Of a stretch of 64,000 nt of DNA, positions 10,401-23,700 are shown piece after piece (position 1 is the stretch's first letter; the number at the start of each line of letters is the position of its first letter). The notes below the pieces were generated by a model. That model was not told the origin of the DNA and did not search any database. It worked only from the letters and a program-made list of their open reading frames with translations. Source of the stretch: Fasciolopsis buskii. Lineage: Eukaryota; Platyhelminthes; Trematoda; Plagiorchiida; Fasciolidae. Location of the stretch: positions 30,985-94,984 of the forward strand of contig LUCM01001585.1 in the NCBI GenBank assembly GCA_008360955.1, read 5' to 3'. Position numbers and translations under genes: made by a program.

Positions 10401-13400
10401 TTTGAGCACACGGCTCCCAAAACTATATTGACGCTTGTCACACTGTGTACATATCAGTAAAGGTAGGTAGTAATATGCGAGAGTATAGGGGGATTTGAAA
10501 TAAGCTGTTTTATGCAGCCGAAGGCCGATTGCCGAACTTCTGCCCAAGCCCATGTTACTGCCCTGTGTTAATCGGAGGAGGGGTCGCATCGGTTCTCATA
10601 GGAAACTGCTGAGATAGTTGTTCATTTCTCTTTGGATGGTGTGTAAATATCTACGATGAATTGAAAGTTTTCCATATCTGGTTTTATACCCATTTCGGTG
10701 AGAACATTAGTAGAAGACTGGAATGTTGTTTTACGAATTGTCAGCTTGTCTCACTTCAGTTTAACTCCATCTCGGATAAACAGTTGCAAGGAAGAGCCAG
10801 GCTTTCTTTGTGTTAGTGAATATTCTTTTCAGAAATCGCAATGCCATCCGCAACGCAAAGTACTCCAAGCAAAACTGACTACTCATTGTAAAGACCTCTT
10901 CCGAAAAATTCCACAAGTTACTTTTACGCTAAACGATACTCGCTTCAAACAGTAATGCCCATATGATGGGTCAAGCGTCGTCAAGTAACTGAAGGCTTCA
11001 TCTAGCTCCAATTGCTAAGGCGCTGAGGGCAGGCCGAATTTCGTAAATTACTGAGCATTCGATAGATCAGGTAAAATGTCATCAGAAACGGATAGTGCAG
11101 TGTTTTCGTCTGAGCGATTTATTTAGCGGTTTTGGGTTAATACGAATGCACGGTTTCCCTGACGTTTTCATCACTATCACTATTTGGCTAATCCAGTCTG
11201 TCGGTTCGTTGAGTAGTCAGGGTTTTTTTTTCTCCGAGAATTCCCATCACCCATTCGAATCGTTCTCAAACTACATAAGGAACACGCATTTGTTAGCAAT
11301 ATGGGTTCAGCAGTCTTGTTGGTGTTTAGTATAACCATTTCTAGAAGCTGTCCTAGATTTGTGTCAAAACGGATTCGAACTTTTGACGTTATGTGAAATA
11401 TGGTGAACAAAAGAATTATCGTGGAAGGAAACCAAATTCAAGTTTCCCACAGGCTCACATCCAAGAATGAGAGCCGTACTGGTCGATCACCACGAGAGAA
11501 GATTAATGATTATTGAGACTGGTGCTTTGAGAACAGCTTCTCCCCTAGGAAGAATCACTTGGCGAGTCCCGTGTCCATTTGTCTAAATCCGACATTCAAC
11601 AGAGCAATCACAAGCATGCTGTTTGCTGATGCTCTGGTGTTTAGTCGGAACTTCTTCCTTGTTCACCTGCGTATCAGCAAAAAAACGTGTTTTGCCGGAG
11701 TCTGTGCTCCATTTACTCAATGTCCGTTTTGCAGGTTTTGATTTGTGGAAACCTTTGTTCCGGTGAAACATTTTGATATAATTGATAGGGTTTTTTGAAT
11801 ATTTCACTTTCCTCCTCCTTTAAAATGCAATCTGCCATAAGGTGGACATTCCGTCTTCGATTTCGGGCATTTTTCAGATGCCATCTTGTAAAAAACACGC
11901 AGTTCTGGTGCACCCAATGTTTTCTTACGTTTATTGACTGTTTTTTCGCCGCGGCAAACAACAGTGCACTACTAGTGTCAACCCCAGAATTTTCAGCCAT
12001 CACGTATGCTTACCGCACTTCGGCCAGGCACGATTCTCTTCTTCAGGAAATTGTGAAAACTACAGGATCAGTCAAGGTAACACGAAAAATGAGTAGGACG
12101 ATTCGTCTGGTAATTGGGTCTGTTGGTACCTCGGGTTACGTTGGCCCAGAAAGTACTGTCCCATTTACAGCATCAACGTTGTCCAATCAATCCGTCCTCA
12201 TTAGCCTCGAGCAAAAACAATGATACGAAGTTCTGCGTGTCCAACGGTCGGACGAAACAGCACGAACTGAATCGAATTTCATTTCATGCGGTACTACGAA
12301 AACGTCCGAAAATAACCGCACTTTGTTTAAAATGGGACTACGAGCTGGTGCCAGAAGTGCGAAGTCGCTTTGTTTCGATTCGGTTAGTCGCATAACAGTG
12401 GGGACGGATCGTGTTGGGGAGACAGGATTGTTCGACAATCCCGTCAGCACTCAATCGAATGACGCCGAAGCTAAAGACCTGGGGGACTGCAATCCAGGAC
12501 GCATGGTGGGGAATCAACTATTCGCCCTAACTCCAGAACAGAGAAAAGAGACCTAGTATTCCTGACTTATTCACAGAAGGAGGACGTAGCTGTGAATGAA
12601 CACCGAAGAAGCGACGATGAGCCAGAGAGACGAGGGGTAATCTGCCAATGAGCTCTATGCTGTGCTTACCTGTGTAAACTGCTTGCTGATGAGAAATGAA
12701 GGCCGTTGTGTTGACTATTCAGAGGCCAACTGAAGCGACGGCGATATACAGAAAGCTGTGAACGTCAACCTCAAATCTTCAGTCAGCCCTGCAGTGCAGC
12801 CCATCACCAAATCAGCTGGGAGACGAATCCGCGGGCGATTATTCAACCGCACTTCCGGTATCGTCATTTCTCCGTCAGTTTCCACCATTATTATATCAGG
12901 AGTCGGTCATTCGGGAAGTGCAGTTAAGTGTACTGTTGCAGCGTGCAGCAACACTGGTCTGTAAATCGTTTCACCAACCAGGTTGCCCGGTCAAAATGTG
13001 TTCAACAAGTCTTTCGTAAATCAGTCACTTAACGACACTGATGTAATAAAACGAAATAGTGTCAAACACAAAAGTGAACGCTGGAACAGCTGTCACCACT
13101 ATTACTGCCTGTTTGTATTTCTGTGTGGTGATGCATTTACAGATTGTCAGTGGTTAGTTCGGTGGGAGATGTTGCATTTTGCGCAAAGAGTCCATGCTCA
13201 AAAGGATGGCAAAACATACATGCTAGTAATCGAAACGGCATCCTGCAATGTTTAACTAGACATCATGCCAGTCGAGAAAGTTTCAATTTTACTTTTCGCT
13301 TTCCAAGGCTGAGCCACAATCCAAGCTAGGATCAGAGACCTTTGGCTCAAAGAATAATTGGTTTAACTAGATGAACAATCGTGGTGTGACAATCAACCAG

Positions 13401-14169
13401 ATGCCTCACGTGGTTATAGGAAGAATATGTTAAAAGTACGACAAGCGGCTGCATGACGGCTGATGTCTTATGCTTTCCAACGGTAAAAACAACAGTGGAT
13501 TTTCCCCTACCCAAGACATTCGACTCCTTGTGCCATCCAGAGATCCTATAGTTTGTCCAGTAAGTTATCTATCAAGCAAGAGAGAGTGTGTGTGAGGAAA
13601 TGCGAATACAAAGTTTGACTGGGGGAATTATAAGAACATGTTCAAATATCATAAGGCCGCATAAACTAGTTCCGAAATGTTAAAACGTGAATGAAATAAG
13701 AAGAGCAAATGTGACGTGTGTAATTCGGTTCCCCGTTGATCACAATTTAAAGACTAGTAAAAGCCACTAGTCTTCGGGAAGAAAAACGAAAGATAAAAGG
13801 CGAAGCTGTAACAGATTCTACACGGAGCTTGTTGAGAACGCAATGGTTTGAGAAGAGGACGAGATCAGGCGAAGAACATGAAACACATGCGCAGCAAAAA
13901 CAATGCAGCACAGAAGAAAACAGGATTTGTCCTGTCCTTATAAGACCTAGACAAGAGTGAAGGCAAGGCAAAAGAGGATGTTCTTACAATCGCCACGACG
14001 AAAATACGGACAGCGGGGTAAAAAGAAAGTGTAAGATCTCATTACATCTTAATGAACGTCGTGTTCACAAATGCTTGGAGAGATACACTCGAAATAATAA
14101 AGGAGAGCTTCACAAGATTTTAACTAACGTCTTAGGTTCTTTTTTGTGTATCTGCGTGCATGTTTTGCA

Positions 14170-14200
<31 letters not shown>

Positions 14201-14570
14201 ACAAGTACATCTTCATGTGGATTATCCGGACTAGCTTGGTCGTTGTTACTGAAGTATTCTGGGTCAAAATATGAACAACTAATCGAAAATGAAAGGGGAG
14301 GAATTGTATATTTCAATATAGGTGAGAATGATGAAAGTGGGGCAACCCTGATGACGGACAAAATTGAAGGACGAAAATCGTGATGATCCCAATGATGGTG
14401 GTAATAGTAGCGATTATCGATTTGTTAGATTAGTGTATTGGAAGACTGTTGAGCAAATGAACAGTGGAAGATGTCCCACGGCACAGGACGCGTAAGTCCT
14501 CTGACGACGAGGTGAACACAGCTGGACCAGTGAACAAAAATGGTCTCTGTCATTTGGGTGAAACTGGTGA
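7495..14570. other. 3' flank of SARM1, no gene recognised
   Basis: This should contain the SARM1 3' UTR, but no clear polyadenylation signal was identified on the minus strand near the stop. Frames around 11795-12560 reach 142 codons with no known domain. A (GT)n run lies at 14174-14201. Confidence 0.5.
14174..14201. repeat. (GT)n microsatellite
   Basis: About 13 GT units. It creates spurious Val/Cys-rich (+) and His/Thr-rich (-) open frames here. Confidence 0.95.
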
Positions 14571-14787
14571 TCAACGGCTCTGTACACAGTCGCCAAAAGG
14601 GTTGGTAATTGTTGTAAATGAGGGAGAAGATGAGTGGAGTGTGACTATCGATGGCTGATATTGATTTTGTGACGCGTTCGATACTCGCCGCCGACTCGAT
14701 ACAGACACAGAAGGGGTTTTATCGACCGGTTTTATCATGAATTTCTCGACCTTATCGATGCACGCGTCTTGATATTCATGACTCCAG
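14571..14787 (-). CDS. SARM1: SARM1 terminal exon: end of TIR domain and tail
   Basis: The acceptor is a long T-run ending in CAG. The first base C completes AAC (Asn), giving [20 protein letters not shown] against human [20 protein letters not shown]. After the last TIR helix comes a tail of about 50 residues rich in Ser, Thr and Asn, with no visible similarity to the short human tail. The stop TGA lies at 14573-14571. I saw no AATAAA on the minus strand close below the stop, so the polyadenylation site is undefined. The preceding intron is about 9.8 kb and holds the tandem SINE array and the large inverted repeat. Confidence 0.94.
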
Positions 14788-17700
14788 CTGAAAAAAAAAC
14801 TGGAAATTAATTTCTCCAAAAGCCTTTCCTCGGGAATATGTAAATAACTCAGGACAAAATAATTTTACCTCATTCGTTCGGTTTCTGTGTTTTTCAGTTG
14901 AACTAGTTTTTCTGAAAGTCAGTGCATGAATGATATTAGAAGCATTTGACTATACAGCTCCAGGTTACAAGAGGGTGTATCACGAGGAATTCTGACACTC
15001 CAGTTGGACAGTTCATTTTCACTGGCGCCATTTAGAACCAAATAATCATGAATAATATATCCCATGGATGTGAAATGTTATTAAACATGTATGCCGTAAA
15101 GGGATAGTAAACATTGTAGATTGTCCCCCCGATAGGTTTTGTATATGAATTGTTATTCATATCAACTACAGTATGCGTGTCGCTCACACGTGAGTCGCTG
15201 AAAACGGTGTTAAAGATACTGAACACTTGACCGGTGTAGATGAATCTTCGTTCAGTTCGAATGGGTTGTTGTGTGTCGTTTTCTGAGTTTGAACTCAGAA
15301 AAATGGAGACTCAGGAAAAGTTCGTGAAAATGCATCAATCAACCACAATTTTTTACAGCTTCCTGGCAAATCCAACACGACATGGATTGGAAAAGAAAAA
15401 GAGAACTGAGCGAAAAGTTTTCCTACGGGAATGCGATTGCTCAAATGCATCTCATCGAATACAGTAAGTGTTTCAAAGTACTTGCACTTACTATTTGATG
15501 CGTATAACAACTGGCACATATGGCACCCATACGGCAAACTCCAAGATGAATAATAATAGTGACGAAAGAAGAATCAGCTTGATTGTGACGCTTATTCCAC
15601 AAGACAGTCGATGAATAGGTGAAATAATGAGTGATGAAAAAATTGTCTTGGAAATCACTGATGTGGTAATGCATCAGAGGGACGATTGGCAAGCATCGGA
15701 GTTAAACTTCCGCCACTGAGCTCACAATGTAGAAGTCTGGGTCTCTGACGGCTTAAGAGCACCAAAGTAGGCTCTTTGATTAAGGAAAACTTGAAATTTG
15801 TGTTAGGCGGAACTTGATCCAAAATATTTCCTAATGGTGTACTTCAGTTTTATAAACTTTACAAGCTTTGATAGAATGAATGTCCAAGTATCTTTGATTT
15901 TTGACTGATTGGTCATGCGATTGTTCCATTTTATGCGAAACTAACTGAAAGCGGATTTCGTGACCAGTGTAGTTACTTGTTATGACGCTAAGGTTTCAAG
16001 ATTCCCTATTCTACATGCCCCCGAGTACTAGAATCTGAAAAAATTAAAACATCAATAATCGCACTATAGACGAAAAAGGAGGCCCAAACTAGTCGTACGC
16101 ATAAACGTTCCTTTTCACATTGGCTGGTAGGATTTGCTGGATAGAAGACAAAATCATAAAGTAGATTGTGACTATTTACATTTAGTAAGTAGCCATTGAC
16201 GATTTAGATTTGATTCCCACAATTGGCTCTAATTGGTGTACAGAACTGTTAAGCAATAAATTTCATTTCGTAAAATGCAACAAATTCCGTATGTAGGTGG
16301 AGTTCAGTCAGCTGAATTCTATCAAGAGCTAGTCGGGAAGTATCAGATTCGATTTTAACATCAGGTTTTATCCAAGCAGTGTTTATGGCGGAGAAACCTC
16401 ATGGATTCTTCGTCTGTGATTTCGATCATGACGATGAAAATGAGAAAGGCGGCGCGGATTTTGAATTGGAGACTTGGATCAGGAGTGCTTGAGAAGTGGT
16501 CGAAAAATGAGTGAAGCTGGGAGAGTAACTGGAAATATTTCTTTACAATCGGGTTGCCTGTGAAGATACAGGGCATCGAATCATATCCTCATCAGGTCAT
16601 AGGCGGAAAATATTGATACTCTTATTAATAAGATGCACGTAACGATTAGGAATCTCCATGAGTCCACACTTCGAGCATCGCAGTTTAGAAGTCATCTAAC
16701 TCTATCAACGGGGTTATTTAACTCACGCCAAGTAAAATACGAATAAGTTTGGGTAGTTTTATTTTCCCGATATTTTTGGCTGGGCTCGAATTTCAGTGGA
16801 TTGCCTGGAAATATTTTTGTGAATAGTAATTACGTTAACTAACAACCTGATAAGATTACAATCCTAAACTTTCCGTATATGCTAACGAAACATTGCTATA
16901 CCGTGTGACTAACGGTTTTCGACGTTAGAAGCGGTATGTTTTGTTTTGGCCATTGCTACGACGTGATCAATCAGGATGGACGGACGTGGAGAGATTAATT
17001 CGAAATACGGATAACAAGACCACGCTGATTATCACGTCATGGCAATAGTTGAGATGTGTGTTTGCCCGACTCTTAATCATCCCATCAAATTAAAGGTAAC
17101 TTGTGTGCGCGAATTCAGCTGATTGTTTCATTCACACATGATTTGGCATAATCTGCCGTTGATAATTCTCCCATGCACGGATAAGCATACAATGCTGATT
17201 TTGTCAACTGACTGCTTCCGTTTTGTCCCTTTTTATATTGCTTCTCTCAAACAAAATAAAGCAATTCAGTATTTCTAACCTAAATGGATGTTCCTCGTGA
17301 AGAAAAAGAAGATCAAATGGTTAAAATCTTTGATTGTGCACAGTACATTCAACGCGTAAAAATTTGGTGCTAGCCACCTTGGAATCGCACGTGATTCAGC
17401 ACTTCATGCATGCTCTCCGGTTTGTTGCCTAAGTGTGGTCCAAGCTGGCCTCAGTCGGTTGTTCTGCTCAGGATTTTATTACGTTGTTGGCATGCCCATA
17501 CAATGTAATAAGGAAACTAACATGCACTACGTAATCAAGCTCAGTAGGTCATATGCAAAGCCTTCGTCGTACTTAGGCTACCTGCAGAGAAATCATCTAT
17601 CAGGAGGGGTCGATCACTAGCGGAGAATAGCCATGCAAATCAGTGACGGATCGGTGCAACATCATGTGGTGAAGTTTAACAAACCGTTCAGAGCCTGCCC

Positions 17701-20700
17701 GGTAGCGTAATGGCTAAGGCGTTTGACTCAGAATCGTTCGTCCTTGTTTGGGTTCGCGTCCCATTGCGGGCGTTGAGCGATGATATCACATGGTGAATCA
17801 TTTCATGGAAACATTCGGTATCCTACTACTAAAATGACACCGTATCAATCAGATTATTTTAGCTGAGATTGTAAACGGTCCAAAGCTCTTTNGTCCCAGT
17901 TCGGGCGCCGTCCATATGCATTGCTCATCATTCCTAACAAGGATGAAACAGCTCTACACTGCTTCCATCGTTTCTTTATCGTCAGTTCACCGATCATATC
18001 ACATGGTCAATTATTTCATCAAAACATTCAATCTCCTACTACTAAAATGTACCAAGTAATCAAGCTGTGTAGGTCATATGCAAAGCGTTCGTCGTAGTTA
18101 GACTACCTGCACAGAAGTGATCTATGAGTAGGGGTCGATGGCTGTGAGCTAGCGGACAGTGAGCGTGCAAATCAGTCACGGATATGTGCAAAATTATCTA
18201 TCATGTGGTGAAGTTGAACAAACCGTTCACAGCCTGCCCGGTAGCGTAATGGCTAAGGCGTTCGACTCACAATCGTTCGTCCTTGTTCGGGTACGCGCGT
18301 CCCAGTTCGGGCGCCGTCCATATGCATTGCTCATCATTCCTAACAAGGATGAAACAGCTCTACACTGCTTCCATCGTTTCTTTATCGTCAGTTCACCGAT
18401 CATATCACATGGTCAATCATTTCATCAAAACATTCAATCTCCTACTACTAAAATGTACCAAGTAATCAAGCTGTGTAGGTCATATGCAAAGCGTTCGTCG
18501 TAGTTAGGCTACCTGCACAGAAGTGATCTATGAGTAGGGTTGGATGGCTGTGAGCTAGCGGACAGTGAGCGTGCAAATCAGTCACGGATATGTGCAAAAT
18601 TATCTATCATGTGGTGAAGTTGAACAAACCGTTCAGAGCCTGCCCGGTAGCGTAATGGCTAAGGCGTTCGACTCAGAATCGTTCGTCCTTGTTCGGGTTC
18701 GCGTGGATATACACTGCTGATGATTCCTAACAAGGGTGAAACAGCTGTACAGTGCTCCCATGGTTTTTTATATTGAGTTGGGCAATGATATCACGTGGTG
18801 GACTATTTCATGAAAACAGAAATTTGTCGGAAAATGACGAAATATGCGGCTGACACAATCATAAAATTCCACTCCTACATTCGTGACACAGAAGCATCGC
18901 GTTTAGTGCCACTTTTCCTCAGAATTGATAGCAAGGCAAGTCTGTAACATTCTCCGTATCATTTCCAAACTATCCGAAAGCTGTTTCGAATTAAACCAAA
19001 ACTACTGGAAACTGCCATCCGGCCGGTTTAGTCAGACGCTGTCTACAAAGGTTTGACAAGCAATCCAAATTAAATGCGCGCGTTTGCACAGTTCGGTGAC
19101 TATTTGTGCACTGACTGATATCCGCCAAGTCTTTGGAAGAGTAACTTATTCTCACGGACTTCTGAATATTTCTGAATTAAATCTAAATAATTTTGGCATG
19201 ATTTAGCTGTAAGTTGGGAAGTGGTATAGCCTTAAGTGGGTTTAAAAAAAAGACCACTGCTCATTGTTGTGGAGGGCACAGCTCAATAGTCTCTTTATCC
19301 AGCGATTAGTTTTTTGGATGTCAGTAAGTCACGAAGTGCCTTGGTAATTCTTCATGGTTCATAACTTTACAGTCGGACATTCTGTAAAGAGCTACATTAT
19401 TGCCATTCCTCTAAGTGCCTTCCCATTAGGCCAGTTTTCAGCGATTCCTCATTTTCTCGGTCTACCGACGACGACGATTCGGAAGCCTTTTGTCCAGAAG
19501 TTTCCGGGTCGGTAGTCATGAAATAACGTAGCCCAGATATGACTTAGTGGTCCGCCATCCCCACCCTGACTACTGACTATTTCCGGATGCATACGCATGC
19601 CTTTACCATTTTTGAACTATGAAAATGCTGGAATACAAAACTGCTCATCACGTGGTACCGCCGTCCAAATCATTATCAGCCGGCAGAATGATCAAACAGT
19701 GAGTGTTGCTCATCGAAGACAAATATAAGCTAGTTGGTTTTGATTACCAAAAGTACTTTTTATCTACTGAATTTGGTCTTTCTCAATAAGGTTATTGGGA
19801 AATGGAGACAGCGGCAGCGAAATAGAATCGAATGGCAGGCTGCGGCCGAAACAGGGCAGAGGACACATCACGGCTTCTGCGTTAATAAACACTGTCTGTT
19901 ACTCATATGCACAGCCACGGGAAGGGAAATGAAATCGCTGCAGGCTGCCTCCGGATGGCAGAGGCAAAGATAAAATAAAGTAGAGATGAGTCAGTTGAAA
20001 AGTATGGAAATACATGTCTCGCGAAAAAATTAACACTGCGGTAAATAAAGTTTGATCTGGCACAATGTGAATTACCACAACAGCCATTGCAAAACGAAAT
20101 TTGATTGCAAATAGGGTGACAAAATATATGCTAACTGGGAGCGAACTTACGAGACAAAAGGAGAAACAAGCAACATCAGCTCGTTATCCAGATTCAGATG
20201 TCACTGATTACAACAACGAACCATTTGCACAAAGAAAATACTCATCGTCATAAGTAAAATAAAATACGTAACTGAGTCATGCGCGATGACTTATCAGGGC
20301 AAATTATCTCCATCACGTATAACCAACGAGAACGAGGTTCAAACGGTCGCCACAAATTATTCAATTGTTATAAGAAAATATCAGAAAGTCGGGTGAAAAT
20401 ACCCGCGAATTCGATAGCTAGTCACCATTATTACTATCATAATTGATGCCATCACCTCATCACCATCGTCTACAATGTCATCACTGAATGAAATCACCTT
20501 CAAAATCTCAAGATGCAGGCGTCTCCCGAACAACAGGTGAGTAAAATGGCTCAACAAATCCGTTTAGAAGGAAAAATAATGGTTTGTGGACGGAATCAGG
20601 AATCCGTATTAAGTCGAACATCATCAGTGTTAACCGGGCAAAAGCGATTCATTATCAAAAATTGTAACAGGAACCACAGGCAAAACTAAATCCCACATTG

Positions 20701-23700
20701 TTTGATAATGGGCGTTAGTGAAGAAGGTTAATGACTTCTGAACTGATCCGTCACAAATTCAATTACCACAGCAGACAAAAGCCATTGAAAAACTATTTTT
20801 GATTGTAAACAGAGTGACAAAATATATGATAACTGGGAGCGAAATTACGGAAGTGTTTGTGTTGTGCGGCACTACTGATACGCGCCAACGATACTACTGA
20901 ACATCGAAAGTCGATTGAGCATAAGAGTTCACACGACGTGAGATGATTAATGTACACGTTTTTCTGAATAACTAATTTTAGATGATTCCCACTTCATTAG
21001 ACGAAATTTCTTATTGATTACGCGAGAGCAGTACAAATGAGATTTTGGTCGGAAAAGTCAAAAATTCGTTACGTATATGTTCTTACAAGAGGTCCCACCC
21101 GGCCGGGTCGTGGTGCGAGAGTCGGAGTTTCTCTAGGGTGCTTGTCACCTTCCCTATCTCCGGGTCGACTCCCCGGGCCCTGGGCAGAGAGTGTCGTCCG
21201 TCCGTCCGGACGGATTTCCCGCCGGTGTGTCTGCCACCTTCCAGGGGCGAGGAGGTCCGCTTGAGCCCTGGCAGGCACCCGCCGGGCGCTAGCCGCAGTC
21301 GTACAGTTATCTTCTACTATACCGATGGGGGTTGCATGACTCGGCAACTCTTTTCCCGCACTAGTGTCGATTGCTCCTGCCGTCCGAGTAAGCAGCCTGT
21401 TTGTACCGATTTGTCATAGGATTCGACAGATTGGTGGTTCTTGAAAATACTAGACCATCCAGTAATTTGAGCTTCGCATCGTGTTTGGAAGTATCCATGT
21501 GGCATAAAACCAAATCGGTTAGCATTGCAGACCGCTGGATGTTCGTCATGATTGAATGCAGCTTTTAGGTCTTCAATTAAGGGATCCTTACTGACAGCTG
21601 TACAATCCCGGGACATTATTTTCTTGCTCTTTTTCTTATTCGACTATCTTCTGCTTGATCATAAGTCGGCTTCTTGGATGCTTGCGTCGTAGGTCGAGGT
21701 ATGCAATATCGCAAAATACATATTTTGAGTCAGTCCTGCTATCCGAAACCCGACCGAAAACCTAAGTGATCCCTTTTTCTCCTCAGTATTACTAACCCAC
21801 CTCTTCGGATGCTGACCAAAGCGACATTTCCAGTCACAAAATGGTGACGCTAATAGGCTCTTCTTCGTTACTGAGTCCCCGGTCGGTGGGGAACATGGCC
21901 GGACAATTACAGCTGACGTCTTTGGCGAAAGGATGAAAGCCATTCAACGTTCATACTTTCCTGACGCACAGTGGAGTTTGAGACGCGATCGCAACACTTG
22001 ATTGATTTCATATAGCGGTGGCACCAGTGGCAAAACTTTCTAACTGCTTTGGATCTTCTACTCCCAGAGGCCATATTTTCCATGCGCATGTAAAAAATGA
22101 ACAGACAGCAGCTCGATAAATGCGTAGGCTAGTACGGAAGTTTATTTTGCTGTGAAGTGATTGAAATGCTCTTGGCGCAGTCCACTAGAAGCTTTAGTTT
22201 GTCGCTGGTCTGGCCGTTCCGTGAAGTGAAGCACCTATTCCAAGGTGACGGCATTGATCTGGATACAAGGTGACGGGTCGTGCGAAATTGCGAAGGACTT
22301 CTTTTTCGATCTGTTTATCTTCAGTACATCTGTCAAGGCCTCACATGCAATCCAGTCTATGACCGACTGCACAGTTGCAAGCTACCCTCCCAGGATAATA
22401 ATGTCATCGGCGAACTCGACGTCAGTGACTCAACAATAACAACCAAATTGGCCACCCGAAAGTCATTGCGGGCACGGCGCATTATCCAGTCTATAGCATA
22501 GCTGAATAAAACCGGTGACAGCGGGCCGCGTTGACGAACACCACAGTTAGGAGGAGAACTATGGGGATATCTCGCGTTCACGAGGGTGCGCACCTGTTTC
22601 GACGAGTAATATACCACTAACCGTCTAATTTTCTTTTTGGCTTGCTGTCGCTTCGAAATAGTCTACCAAAGATGTCGAATGGTGCGCGGAATTTGATGGA
22701 GCACGCTTTGACGGATCGCTGGAACTTATATCGCTGTTCTATGATTCGATATTGTGTGAAGATCTGGTCGACGAAACTTCCTCTTCGATGACAGTCACGC
22801 TAGGTAGAGCGTGATCCTGCATGCCCAAAAGCAAAAAAGTGGGTTCGCAGAAGGAAAGCCAAGGTCTTGGCCGCTTTATGGATGGGCTGATACACCTGTA
22901 GTTTAGACTCTTCGTTCGTCTAGAGAGTAGCGCATGAGAGCAGCTACTCTAGGAGGGCAGGAGCAATCGACACTAGTGCGGGAAAAGAGTTGCCGAGTCA
23001 TGCAACCCCCATCGGTATGTAGAGATAACTGTACGACTGCGGCTAGGCCCGGGGGTGCCAGCCAGGGTCAGCGGATCTTCCTCGCCCCTGGAAAGGTGGC
23101 AGACACACGGCGGGAAATTCCTCCGGACGGACGGCCGACACCTCTGCCCAGGGCCGGGGAGTCGACCGGAGATAGGAAGAGTGGACAAGCACCCTACGAG
23201 AAACTCCCGGACTCTGCACCACGACCCGGCTGGAGTGGGACCTCTTGTAAAGAACATATACGTAAACGATATTTTTGACGTTTTCCGACCAAAATTCTCA
23301 TTTTGTACTGCTCTCGCGCAATCAATAAAGAAATTTCGTCTAAGTGAAGTGGGGAATCATCTAAAATTAGTTTTCAGACCGGAATGTGAGGCGAGGAAAG
23401 ACGTTTTCATTACCTATGTGATCACATTAGATAGTCTCACGTCGTTTGTGAACAATCTGCGTCATCGACTTTCGGATGATTCAGTAGTATCGGTTGGCGC
23501 GTGATATCAGTAATGTGACCGACAACAACACAAACTACTCCGTTAATTGTCGCTTCCCCAGGTATCATCAGTATACTTTTGTCACTCTGTTTACAATCAA
23601 AACTATAGTTTTTTTCAATGGCTTTTAGGTCTGCTGTGGGTAAGTTGAATTTGGTGACGGTCAGTTCAGAAAGTCAGGTTAAGCCTTTCTTCACTAACGC

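Noticed and set aside
14349..14380. CTGATGAC followed by GACGAAAA, which looks like a second type of hammerhead.
   Set aside because: No stem I or stem III can be formed around it; the core match is chance.
14110..14383. Open frames around the (GT)n run.
   Set aside because: Repeat-driven Val/Cys and His/Thr runs, no domain.
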